A program made the position numbers and the translations under genes. Positions 34,449 to 42,559 of a stretch of DNA of 64,000 bases are shown piece by piece; positions within the stretch are counted from its first letter, which is position 1, and every line of letters starts with the position of its first letter. Under the pieces are notes generated by a model. It had not been told where the DNA came from, made no database searches, and was given only the letters and a program-made list of their open reading frames with translations. The stretch spans positions 208,893-272,892 of the forward strand of contig NZ_JAFMPK010000047.1 of the NCBI RefSeq assembly GCF_017349295.1, in the 5' to 3' direction. Source of the stretch: Myceligenerans salitolerans. Lineage in GTDB: Bacteria; Actinomycetota; Actinomycetes; Actinomycetales; Cellulomonadaceae.

Positions 34449-37211
34449 CTGTCGACACTTCTGGGCCGGCACGTGGAATGCCGCCAGGTCGAGCAGCTGC
34501 TGGGCGAGGCGAAGACCGGGCGCAGCGGCGCCCTCGTGGTGCGCGGCGAGGCCGGTATCGGCAAGACCGCGCTCTTGGAGCATGTGCGCACCAGCGCCGA
34601 CGCGCTCGGGTTCCGCATCGAGACGTCGACGGGCATCGAAGCGGAGACGCAGTTCGCCTACGCGGGGCTGCACCAGATCTGCGCTCCGCTGCTCGACCGC
34701 GTGTCCGCGCTGCCGGAGCCGCAGCGACTGGCCTTGGAAGTCGCGCTCGGCCGCGAGACCGGTCCCACCCCCGACAAGTTCATCGTGGGCCTGGCGGCCC
34801 TCGGTCTCTTCTCCGACGCCGCCGAGCGAAGCGGCCTGCTGTGTCTCGTCGACGACGCCCAGTGGCTGGACCATGCCTCGGCCGAAGTACTCACCTTCGT
34901 CGCGCGCCGCGTCGACGCGGAACGGGTGGCGATGGTGTTCGGCGTCCGCGACAACGGTGGGGACCACACCGTCTTCGCCGGCCTGCCCGAACTGCGTCTG
35001 AGCGGGCTGTGCGAGGCGGATGCCCGCGAGCTGCTGGACTCGGTGGTCGCGGCGCCGTTGGACGACGAGGTACGGGACCGGATCATCGCCGAGGCCCGTG
35101 GAAATCCGCTCGCGCTGCTCGAGCTTCCCTCTCACTCTCGGCCTGCGCGACTCGCCGGCGGCTTCCAGCATCCCGACGTCTCAGACATCCCTGGGCGCGT
35201 GGAGACGGAGTTCCGGAACCGGGCGGGAGACCTGCCCGACGAGACCCGAATGCTCCTGCTGATCGCCGCCGCGGATCCCACAGGAGACCCGTCCCTGTTC
35301 GGACGCGCTGCTGCCCAGGCCGGCATCGCTCCTGAGTCGGTGGCGCCCGCCGAAGCCGCCGGGCTGATCGAGGTCGGCACCCGGGTGCGCTTTCGGCATC
35401 CGCTGGTGCGCTCGGCCGTCTATCGCGCCGCCGGGCTTGCGGATCGCCACCGCGCACACGCCGCGCTGGCGACCGCCACCGATCCCGCGCTCGAACCCGA
35501 CCGCCGGGCATGGCATGCCGCTCAGGCGGCGTCCGGGTTCGACGAGCGAATCGCGGCGGAGCTCGACCGGTCCGCGGCGAGAGCGCGTGCCCGCGGCGGC
35601 TCCGCGGCCGCGGGGGCGTTCCTGCAGCGGTCGACGGAGCTGACGCCGGATCTCGCCGACCGCGCACGACGAGCACTGGAAGCCGCCCACGCGCTGCGGG
35701 AGGCCGGCGCCCCGGAGCCGGCGCTCGACCTGCTCGCAACGGCCGAGGCCGGTCCGCTCGACACGCTTCAGCGCGCCCGAGTGGCATTGCTGCGCGCGCA
35801 GATCATGTACCACCTGAGCCGGCATCGAGAGGCACCGGCGATACTCTCGGAGGCCGCGGCGTTGGTCGCCCGGTCCGATCCGGAGCTGGCCCGCGAGATC
35901 CGCCTCGACGCGCTCGACCTGTCGATGATCTACGGCGATCCGATCGGCCGGGTCATCGCGCGGGCCGCACTCGACGACCCCGCGATCGAGGGCGTGACGC
36001 GGCCCGTGGACAGATTGCTCGTCGGGCTGGCCACGACGATGGTGCACGAGTTCCCCTCGGGTGTGCCCGCTCTGAGGGACGCACTGGAGTCGTTGCGCGA
36101 CGTCGGGATTCCGAACGATCAGCCCCGGCCGCGGCCAGGTTTCACCGCGAGGCGCACCATCGGGATCGTCCACGACCTGACCGGCAGGATCGCCGTCGGG
36201 ATTCTCGACGACGAGCTCGCCCACGACCTCACCGAGGCGTACGTCCGGTCCGCACGCGCGGCCGGCGCGCTCGCCGTGCTCCCTGCGGCACTGAGCCTGC
36301 ACGCCAACGTGCTGATCATCAGCGGTGAGATCGCTCGGGCGCGCGAACTCGTCGCCCAGTCGATCTCCATCACGGAGGCCACCGGGGGCGTCCCCAGTCG
36401 TCACTCCGAGACCATCCTCGCCGCGTGGAGCGGCGACAGGGCGACCTCCATACGGCTGCACGACATCACCCTGCAGGATCCCAGCCATCCGGCGAACGGT
36501 GCGGAGGTCGGTCTGGCGAAGTACGCGACGGCCGTGCTCTACAACGCGCTCGGCGAGTACACCAAGGCACAGCGCGCGGCGGAGGCGACCTGCGCCTGCC
36601 TCGAGCTCTCGTTGAGCACTGTCGGCCTGGCCGAACTGGTCGAGGCATCGGTGCGTGCGGGCGACCCCGGCACCGCCGCGAGTGCGCTCCAGCGGTTGAC
36701 GACACGGGCCAAAGCCTGCGACACGTCCTGGGCGCGCGGCCTGGAGGCGCGCTCGCGCGCGCTGACGATCGTGGGTCCTTCGGCCGAGGCGCACTATCGT
36801 GAGGCGATCGCCCAGCTGGGAACGTCGCGGATCGCCGGGGAGGCCGCACGGGCGCACCTCGTCTACGGAGAGTGGCTGCGTCGCGAAGGACGACGCCAGG
36901 ATGCTCGTGACGAGCTGCGTACCGCGCACGGCCTCCTTTCGGACATGGGTGCCGAAGCCTTCGCCGCCCGTGCCGCCAATGAGCTACGTGCCACGGGCGA
37001 GCACCCCCGCAGGCGCATGACACAGTCGACCGATGAGCTCACGGCTCAGGAACTGCTGGTCGCGAGGCATGTGGCTACGGGAGCCACCTCGCGGGAAGTC
37101 GGCGCACAGTTGTTCCTGAGCCCGCGCACCATCGAAGCGCACCTGCGCAACGTCTACCGCAAGCTGGGGATCAAGTCCCGCCGCGAACTGAGGGAGGTCT
37201 CGCTGCCGTGA
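34449..37211 (+). CDS. LuxR-family ATP-dependent (LAL-type) regulator, probable CTG start
   Basis: A 920-residue LAL regulator with Walker A GEAGIGKT, Walker B LCLVDDAQWLD, a TPR-like middle and a C-terminal LuxR helix-turn-helix (LTAQELLVARHVATGATSREV). The family motif LLGRHVECRQVEQLL at the very N-terminus extends upstream of the first GTG (34473), which has no ribosome-binding site. Upstream in frame there is no ATG, GTG or TTG before a stop (34404). A CTG at 34449 has GGAGGA at 8 bases spacing and gives the start MSTLLGRHVEC, the expected N-terminus. I therefore call CTG. It diverges from the ABC-2 operon, a likely target. Confidence 0.88.
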   Translation: MSTLLGRHVECRQVEQLLGEAKTGRSGALVVRGEAGIGKTALLEHVRTSADALGFRIETSTGIEAETQFAYAGLHQICAPLLDRVSALPEPQRLALEVALGRETGPTPDKFIVGLAALGLFSDAAERSGLLCLVDDAQWLDHASAEVLTFVARRVDAERVAMVFGVRDNGGDHTVFAGLPELRLSGLCEADARELLDSVVAAPLDDEVRDRIIAEARGNPLALLELPSHSRPARLAGGFQHPDVSDIPGRVETEFRNRAGDLPDETRMLLLIAAADPTGDPSLFGRAAAQAGIAPESVAPAEAAGLIEVGTRVRFRHPLVRSAVYRAAGLADRHRAHAALATATDPALEPDRRAWHAAQAASGFDERIAAELDRSAARARARGGSAAAGAFLQRSTELTPDLADRARRALEAAHALREAGAPEPALDLLATAEAGPLDTLQRARVALLRAQIMYHLSRHREAPAILSEAAALVARSDPELAREIRLDALDLSMIYGDPIGRVIARAALDDPAIEGVTRPVDRLLVGLATTMVHEFPSGVPALRDALESLRDVGIPNDQPRPRPGFTARRTIGIVHDLTGRIAVGILDDELAHDLTEAYVRSARAAGALAVLPAALSLHANVLIISGEIARARELVAQSISITEATGGVPSRHSETILAAWSGDRATSIRLHDITLQDPSHPANGAEVGLAKYATAVLYNALGEYTKAQRAAEATCACLELSLSTVGLAELVEASVRAGDPGTAASALQRLTTRAKACDTSWARGLEARSRALTIVGPSAEAHYREAIAQLGTSRIAGEAARAHLVYGEWLRREGRRQDARDELRTAHGLLSDMGAEAFAARAANELRATGEHPRRRMTQSTDELTAQELLVARHVATGATSREVGAQLFLSPRTIEAHLRNVYRKLGIKSRRELREVSLP

Positions 37212-37349
37212 CCGCCCCGGCGCCGGCGAGCCTCGGACCGTCACGGGTGGCCATCCACGACCGCCCGGCGGCCGCGGCCCCGTCACCGGCGAAACGCCGC
37301 ACCTGCCGAAGTGGTCGACGCAGAACCGGCAGAGCAGTACGTTTCCCCC

Positions 37350-38129
37350 ATGAGCGATGAGCGCCCCGCCACCTCTGACGAGAGCGACGCCACGGAGCAC
37401 GACAATGCCGACGACGGCCGCATCGAGCGTCTGCGCGAGCTCTTGACCGCCCCGATCAAGATCCCCGAGTCCGAGAGCGGCGACCGCGCCGGCGAGACGC
37501 CCACCGACCCCGAGGACTACCCGGCGCCGTCCGTGGACATCCCGCCGCACGTCCGCGCCGCGGCCGAGGCCGCCGCGCACGCCGGCGACGACGAACCTCG
37601 CCGCACCAGGACCGGCAAGAAGCGGCGCACCTGGGCCGACGCGTTCCTGGACACCGGCAAGCGGGACCTGTCGGCCGCCGGCGACGACGCCGCCGCCCAG
37701 CTCCTGACCCGGCTCGACGAGCTCGACCGGCGCACCGGTGAGGACATCGGGCACGCCCGGGCGCGCGCCGAGGCGGCCGCCGAGGCCGCCGAGGCGGCAC
37801 GCCAGGGCCTGGAGGAGACCCGCACCGCCACCCGTGAGGCCCAGGAGGCGGTCACCGCACGCGTCGACGGTGTCGAGCAACGGGTCGCCGCCGCCGGCCG
37901 GTCGGCCGAGGCCACCGACGAGAAGGTCGCCGGACTGCGGGAGACCGCCGACGCGCAGCGGGAGGAGATCGCCCGCCTGGCCGCGTCGCTGGCCGAGACG
38001 CAGAGTTCCGCCGTGGCGGCACGCGAGCAGGCGGCCGCCACGGCGAGGAAGGCGGCCACGGCAACGGTCGTCGCCGCGGTCGCCGTCGTCCTGGCGGTGG
38101 CGGCCCTGGCGGCGGCGTTCGCGCTCTGA
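37350..38129 (+). CDS. Tail-anchored Ala-rich coiled-coil protein, function unknown
   Basis: A 259-residue protein. It has a disordered acidic N-terminus (about 1-90, ending in a basic patch RRTRTGKKRRTW), a long Ala/Glu/Arg coiled coil (about 120-230) and a C-terminal transmembrane helix (TVVAAVAVVLAVAALAAAFA) with almost nothing after it. ATG 37350 is preceded by TACGTT at 6 bases, with GTCGAC 18 bases further up, suggesting a leaderless transcript. An extension to 37311 is less likely. The next gene encodes a similar architecture. I recognise no family. A structural membrane role such as polar or cell-envelope scaffolding is speculation. Confidence 0.75.
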   Translation: MSDERPATSDESDATEHDNADDGRIERLRELLTAPIKIPESESGDRAGETPTDPEDYPAPSVDIPPHVRAAAEAAAHAGDDEPRRTRTGKKRRTWADAFLDTGKRDLSAAGDDAAAQLLTRLDELDRRTGEDIGHARARAEAAAEAAEAARQGLEETRTATREAQEAVTARVDGVEQRVAAAGRSAEATDEKVAGLRETADAQREEIARLAASLAETQSSAVAAREQAAATARKAATATVVAAVAVVLAVAALAAAFAL

Positions 38130-38211
38130 CGCCAGCCACGGCCTCACGACGGTGCCCGGCGGTGCGAACGACACGCCCTCGAACGGCGTTTCCGCTGGTA
38201 CCTTCTTCGCC

Positions 38212-38790
38212 ATGGCGCCCCTCGACGACTCCCCGCGGCACGCGACGGCCCGACCCCAGCGGATGTCCTGGGATCCCCGCCCCCTCCTGGCCGACCTGAA
38301 GGCCGGGGTCCAGGCACAACTGGCCCGCACCGAGACGCCCGGGGCCGAGCTCGCCGGCGAGGCGACCGTCTCCCAGCCCACCGTCGACGCCGGCATGAGC
38401 GATCCCGCGGGCTCCGACGACGCACGAGTCGGAGGGTCGGCGATGGTGCACGCCCCCACCTCCGCCGAGAGCAAGGACCGCAAGCACCTGCGCCGCGCCG
38501 CCGAGGCCGCGGAGGCGGCCGCCGCCCATGCCGCCGGAGCGGCCTCGCAGGCGGCCATCACCGCCGAACGCGCCCGGTCCGACGCGCGGGTCGCACGCGA
38601 GGAGGCAGCAGCGGCGCACGCGGCCGCCGGGTCCGTGGTCGCCGAGCTCAGCGCGGCCCGGGAGGAGGTCACCGTGCTCCATCAGGCACTGGAGCACGTC
38701 CGGTCCCGCGCACGGCGCGACGTGCTCATCGCGTGGGTCGCCGCCGCGATCGCGCTGGCCGTGGCGACGGCCGGCCTCCTCACCGGGTGA
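38212..38790 (+). CDS. Tail-anchored coiled-coil protein, paralogue-like to its neighbour
   Basis: A 192-residue protein with the same plan as the preceding gene: a disordered N-terminus (about 1-85), an Ala-rich coiled coil (RRAAEAAEAAAAHAAGAA and onward to VRSRARRD), and a C-terminal transmembrane helix (VLIAWVAAAIALAVATAGLL). ATG 38212 has TACCTT 7 bases upstream, again fitting a leaderless transcript with its own promoter. The two proteins are probably divergent duplicates or functional partners. Function is unknown. It converges with thiD, the stops being 9 bases apart. Confidence 0.72.
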   Translation: MAPLDDSPRHATARPQRMSWDPRPLLADLKAGVQAQLARTETPGAELAGEATVSQPTVDAGMSDPAGSDDARVGGSAMVHAPTSAESKDRKHLRRAAEAAEAAAAHAAGAASQAAITAERARSDARVAREEAAAAHAAAGSVVAELSAAREEVTVLHQALEHVRSRARRDVLIAWVAAAIALAVATAGLLTG

Positions 38791-38799
38791 CCGGCCGGG

Positions 38800-39642
38800 C
38801 TATGCCTCCAGGGCCCGGGCCCTGACGCCGGCGGCGTCCCACAGCATGCCCAGGTGGTCCACCGGGCCGTGGCCGCCGCGGCCTCCCACCCGCAGGCTCT
38901 CCCCCCGGGCGATGGCCGCACGCAGCCACGTCGTCGCGCGCCGCAGCGCCTCGGGCCACGAACCGGTCACCACGCGCAGGGTCGCCATCGCCGAGGACAG
39001 CGAGCAGCCCGTGCCGTGCGTGCTGGTGGTCACCAGACGCGGGCCGCTGACAGCAGCCACCTCACCATGGGCCGAGACCAGGGCATCCGGCGTGTCGGAC
39101 GCGAGCAGGTGACCGCCCTTGGCCAGGACCAGCACGTCGTGCACGGCCGCCACCTCGCGCGCCTGGGCAACGGCCTGCTCCCACGTGACCGCCTCCGGGC
39201 CGCCGGTGAGCACCGCGAGCTCCGGGATGTTGGGCGTGACGACGTCGGCCAGCGACAACAGGTCCCGCAACGCCGCCTCCGCGCGAGGCTCCAGCAGGCG
39301 GTCGCCGCTGGTGGCGATCATCACCGGGTCGAGCACCACGACGGGCGGACGGACGCGCTCCAGCCACGCGCCGACGACGTCGGCCGCGCGGGCCGTGCCC
39401 AGCATCCCGATCTTGACCGCGTCGATGTCGATGTCGTCACTGACCGCGTCCAGCTGCTGCGCGACGAACGCCGCCGGTGGCGCGTGGACGGCCTGCACCC
39501 CGTGGGTGTTCTGCGCCGTCAGGGCCGTGATCACGGCCATCCCGTAACCGCCGTGGGCCGCGATCGACTTCAGGTCCGCCTGGACCCCCGCGCCACCCGA
39601 CGGGTCCGAGCCGGCGATGGACAGCACACGCGGGACGCTCAT
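38800..39642 (-). CDS. thiD: Hydroxymethylpyrimidine/phosphomethylpyrimidine kinase
   Basis: A 280-residue ribokinase-fold enzyme that phosphorylates HMP to HMP-P and HMP-PP for thiamine synthesis. Typical motifs are IAGSDPSGGAGVQADLK at the N-terminus, TALTAQNTHGVQ, DPVMIATSG and the anion-hole/catalytic GTGCSLSSA. The length is normal for the family. The leader contains a TPP riboswitch, so expression should fall when thiamine is plentiful. No other thi gene is adjacent, so it is a single-gene transcriptional unit. Confidence 0.95.
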   Translation of the reverse strand: MSVPRVLSIAGSDPSGGAGVQADLKSIAAHGGYGMAVITALTAQNTHGVQAVHAPPAAFVAQQLDAVSDDIDIDAVKIGMLGTARAADVVGAWLERVRPPVVVLDPVMIATSGDRLLEPRAEAALRDLLSLADVVTPNIPELAVLTGGPEAVTWEQAVAQAREVAAVHDVLVLAKGGHLLASDTPDALVSAHGEVAAVSGPRLVTTSTHGTGCSLSSAMATLRVVTGSWPEALRRATTWLRAAIARGESLRVGGRGGHGPVDHLGMLWDAAGVRARALEA

Positions 39643-39709
39643 GGCGTCACCGCCGTGGTCACCGCCGTCGCGGCGGTTCCCGGACGATCCTCGGTTCTGC
39701 GCATCTCGA

Positions 39710-39787
39710 CATTCCCTTCGCCGGCACTACCTGGATCAGGTTCGACGGGTGTGTTCTCAGCTGCCACGAAGGCGGCACCCCGTGTCG
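39710..39787 (-). promoter_or_regulatory. TPP riboswitch (THI element) upstream of thiD
   Basis: On the minus strand the conserved order is present: GGGGTGC near the 5' end, CTGAGA, then ACCCGTCGAACCTGATC, a GTAGTGCC segment and GCGAAGGGA closing P1. Downstream, 39661-39677 holds a small GC hairpin (ACCGCC-GTCGC-GGCGGT), which could be part of the expression platform. Confidence 0.95.
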
Positions 39788-39798
39788 ATTTCTTTCTC

Positions 39799-39828
39799 AG
39801 TTTACGCAGCGTACGACTGGTTTGTCGA
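39799..39828 (-). promoter_or_regulatory. Predicted thiD promoter
   Basis: On the minus strand, TCGACA (39823-39828), an 18-base spacer and TAAACT (39799-39804) lie just upstream of the riboswitch. Confidence 0.55.
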
Positions 39829-39907
39829 GAAAAGTCCGGCTCGGCGGGGTGTACGATCCGTCACACCCCGGTCAAGTGTGCACCAGGAACCGGCAAGGCC
39901 GGCGCGG

Positions 39908-40759
39908 TCACGCGCCGGCCCGGGCGAGGACCGCGCGGGCGTGACGCAGGACGGGCTCGTCCACCATCACTCCCTCCACGGTGAACACCCCGGTCCCACC
40001 TCCGGCCTCGTGGTCCGCCGCCGCCGCGAGAATCGCCTCGGCGCGAGCCACCTCCCGATCCGAGGGCGCGTACGCGTCCCGGATGACCGCGACATGCCGC
40101 GGATGGATGCACGCCGTGGCCGCGAACCCCGAGGCGGCCGCGTCGACCGCCTCCGCCCGCAGCCCCTCCAGGTCGTCGATGTCCAGGTGCACCGCGTCGA
40201 TCGCCGCCTTGCCTGCCGCGCCCGCGGCCAGCAGGACCGTCGCGCGGGCCTGCCGGGCCACGTCCCGGTACGCCCCGGGCGTGCGCTCGTCCGGTCCGAA
40301 CCTGCTCGCCGTACCACCGAGAGAGGCGACCAGGTCCTCCGCCCCCCACATGAGCGCGACGACGTCGTCCCGCCGGGCCAGTGCCGCCGCGTCCGCCACG
40401 CCCGCCGCCGTCTCGCACAGCGCGACGACGTCGAGCCCGGCCGGCACGGGCAGGCTCGCGTCCGCCTTCGCGACCATGACCGTGCGCAGCGGTGTCGCCC
40501 GCACCGCGGCGAGGTCCAGGTCGTGGTCCGGCGTCCCCGGCGGGCTGACGCGCACGATCGTGCGCTCGGGCGCGAGGACCCCGCCGTCGGCTCCGCCGTG
40601 GGAGGCCGCCGCGACGAGGGCCTCACGCGCCGCGGGGCGGGCCCCGGGCGCGACGGCGTCCTCCAGATCGAGGATGACGCCGTCGGCCCGGGACGCGGCC
40701 TTGGCGAACCGGTCCGGCCGGTCCGCCGGGCAGAACAGGAGCGCGGGTCCCGGGATCAC
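39908..40759 (-). CDS. CitE-like acyl-CoA (beta-hydroxyacyl-CoA) lyase
   Basis: A 283-residue HpcH/HpaI-aldolase-fold protein of the CitE-like group. It has the N-terminal FCPADRPDRFAKA, the metal-ligand region ILDLEDAV, and MWGAEDLVASLGG. Stand-alone CitE proteins cleave beta-hydroxyacyl-CoAs; the M. tuberculosis homologue Rv2498c lies in the same operon context. Two tandem GTG codons are possible. I chose 40759 because GGAGGG is then 6 bases away (3 for the other). It overlaps the MaoC gene end. Here it is last in the operon, taking the place of a classical HMG-CoA lyase in leucine breakdown (inference from context). Confidence 0.88.
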   Translation of the reverse strand: MIPGPALLFCPADRPDRFAKAASRADGVILDLEDAVAPGARPAAREALVAAASHGGADGGVLAPERTIVRVSPPGTPDHDLDLAAVRATPLRTVMVAKADASLPVPAGLDVVALCETAAGVADAAALARRDDVVALMWGAEDLVASLGGTASRFGPDERTPGAYRDVARQARATVLLAAGAAGKAAIDAVHLDIDDLEGLRAEAVDAAASGFAATACIHPRHVAVIRDAYAPSDREVARAEAILAAAADHEAGGGTGVFTVEGVMVDEPVLRHARAVLARAGA

Positions 40760-41340
40760 CACTGACCCTCCGCATCCGGCACGCCGCCCGGCCCTCCGGG
40801 CCCGGCCGGCGCCTCCGCCGCCTCGTGCGCCGCGCGCGTCCAGAACAGTCCGTTGCGCACCGCCCGTGCCACGACGACGTCGTCCTGGTTGCGGCCCACG
40901 TGCTCCAGGGTCACGACCCCCTGCCCCGGCCGGGACGCGGAGGCGCGCTTGGCCAGCACGTTCGTCTCCGCGTAGACCGTGTCGCCGTGGAACACCGGGG
41001 CCGGGAAGGTCACCTGCTCGAACCCGAGGTTGGCCACGAGCGTGCCCAGCGTGACCTGCCACGTGGACAGTCCCACCAGCGTGGACAGCGTCCACATCGA
41101 GTTCATCAGGCGCTGGCCGAACGGCTGCGTGCCCGCCCACGCGGCGTCCAGGTGCAGGGGCTGACCGTTCATCGTGAGCGTCGTGAACTGCACGTCGTCG
41201 GCCTCCGTCGCGGTGCGTCCGGGCCGGTGCAGGTAGCGGTCCCCGACCTCCAGCTCGTCGAAGTAGCGTCCGCGCTGCAGGATCTCGCGGCCCTGACCGG
41301 CTCCCGCCCCCTCACCGGACGACGTCGTCGGATCCGTCAC
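40756..41340 (-). CDS. MaoC-family dehydratase
   Basis: A 194-residue hot-dog-fold protein. It has FDELEVGDRYLHRPGRT and the hydratase signature region MNGQPLHLDAAWAG, with the Asp/His pair typical of MaoC (R)-specific enoyl-CoA hydratases. GTG 41340 overlaps the dehydrogenase stop. It corresponds in order and size to Rv2499c. It probably hydrates an unsaturated acyl-CoA made by the dehydrogenase or carboxylase of the same operon. Confidence 0.9.
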   Translation of the reverse strand: MTDPTTSSGEGAGAGQGREILQRGRYFDELEVGDRYLHRPGRTATEADDVQFTTLTMNGQPLHLDAAWAGTQPFGQRLMNSMWTLSTLVGLSTWQVTLGTLVANLGFEQVTFPAPVFHGDTVYAETNVLAKRASASRPGQGVVTLEHVGRNQDDVVVARAVRNGLFWTRAAHEAAEAPAGPGGPGGVPDAEGQW

Positions 41341-42488
41341 TGCAGCCCCATCTCCCGGGCCAGCACCATCAGCTGCACCTCCGTGGTTCCCTCGCCGACC
41401 TCCAGCACCTTCGCGTCACGGTAGTGCCTGGCCACGGCGTTCTCGTTGAGGAAACCGTACCCGCCCCAGATCTGGGACGCGTCGTGCGCGTTCGCCACGG
41501 CCGCCTCCGAACCGATCAGCTTGGCCAGCGACGCCTCCGTCTTGAACGGCATCCCCGCGACCAGCTTCTGCGCCGCGTCCATCCACGCCAGCCGGGCGGA
41601 GTGCGCACGCGCCTGCATCCGGCCGAGCGTGAAGGCGATGTGCTGGTTCGCCCCGATCGGCTCGCCGAACACCCTGCGCTCCTTGGCGCGCGCCAGCGCC
41701 TGCTCGTAGCAGCCCAGCGCCGCCCCCGCGCACAGCGCCGCGAACGCCACGCGGCCCTCGTCCAGCGCCCGCAGGAAGTTCGCGTACCCGCGGCCCTGCT
41801 CCCCCAGCATCGCCGAGTGCGGGACCCGCACGTCGGTGAACGTCAGCGGGTGCGTGTCCGAGGTGTGCCAGCCGACCTTGTCGTACGCGGGGCCCACCTC
41901 GAACCCGGGCGTGCCCGTCGGCACGATGAAGCACGTCAGCTCCGGCCCGCCGTTCTCCTTGCGGCCCGTCACCGCCGTGACCGTGACCAGCGACGTGATC
42001 GGCGTGCCGGAGTTGGTGATGAACTGCTTGGAGCCGTTGATGACCCACTCGTCGCCGTCGCGCACCGCCGTGGTACGCGTGGCGCCGGCGTCCGAACCGG
42101 CCTCGTCCTCGGTCAGGCCGAACCCGGCCAGCGCCCGCCCGGACAGCAAATCCGGCAGCCAGCGCCGCTTCTGCTCGTCGCTGCCGTGCCGGAAGATCGG
42201 CACGACGCCGAGCCCGACGCCCGCCTCCAGGGTCACCCCGAGGGACTGGTCCACCCTGCTGATCGCCTCCACGGCCAGGCACAGGGACACGTAGTCCTTG
42301 CCCTGCCCGCCGTACTCCGCGGGGAACGGCAGGCCGAACAGCCCCATGTCCCCCATCCGGGCGATGATGTCGACGGGCAGCTCGCGCTTGGTGTCGTAGT
42401 CGTAGGCGCGCGGCGCCACCACCTCGTCAGCGAAGCGGCACACCTCGTCATACAGCTTGGCCTGCTCGTCGGTGAGCAAGTACTTCAT
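41337..42488 (-). CDS. Acyl-CoA dehydrogenase (isovaleryl-CoA dehydrogenase/FadE19-like)
   Basis: A 383-residue FAD-dependent acyl-CoA dehydrogenase. It shows the FAD/substrate motif FGLTEDEAGSDAGATRT, FITNSG, QIWGGYGFLNE and the C-terminal VGEGTTEVQ region. The canonical EGT motif is kept, so the catalytic base is probably present. Length is normal. In the operon context (biotin-dependent carboxylase, MaoC, CitE) it matches FadE19 of mycobacteria and probably oxidises a branched short-chain acyl-CoA such as isovaleryl-CoA. ATG 42488 is preceded by GGGAGGA. Confidence 0.92.
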   Translation of the reverse strand: MKYLLTDEQAKLYDEVCRFADEVVAPRAYDYDTKRELPVDIIARMGDMGLFGLPFPAEYGGQGKDYVSLCLAVEAISRVDQSLGVTLEAGVGLGVVPIFRHGSDEQKRRWLPDLLSGRALAGFGLTEDEAGSDAGATRTTAVRDGDEWVINGSKQFITNSGTPITSLVTVTAVTGRKENGGPELTCFIVPTGTPGFEVGPAYDKVGWHTSDTHPLTFTDVRVPHSAMLGEQGRGYANFLRALDEGRVAFAALCAGAALGCYEQALARAKERRVFGEPIGANQHIAFTLGRMQARAHSARLAWMDAAQKLVAGMPFKTEASLAKLIGSEAAVANAHDASQIWGGYGFLNENAVARHYRDAKVLEVGEGTTEVQLMVLAREMGLQ

Positions 42489-42559
42489 GGTTCCTCCCAG
42501 GGTGTCGGGATCAGCCGGGACCGCGGGGGTCGTGCGGGCCCGGAGGTCTTGTCGTGTTC

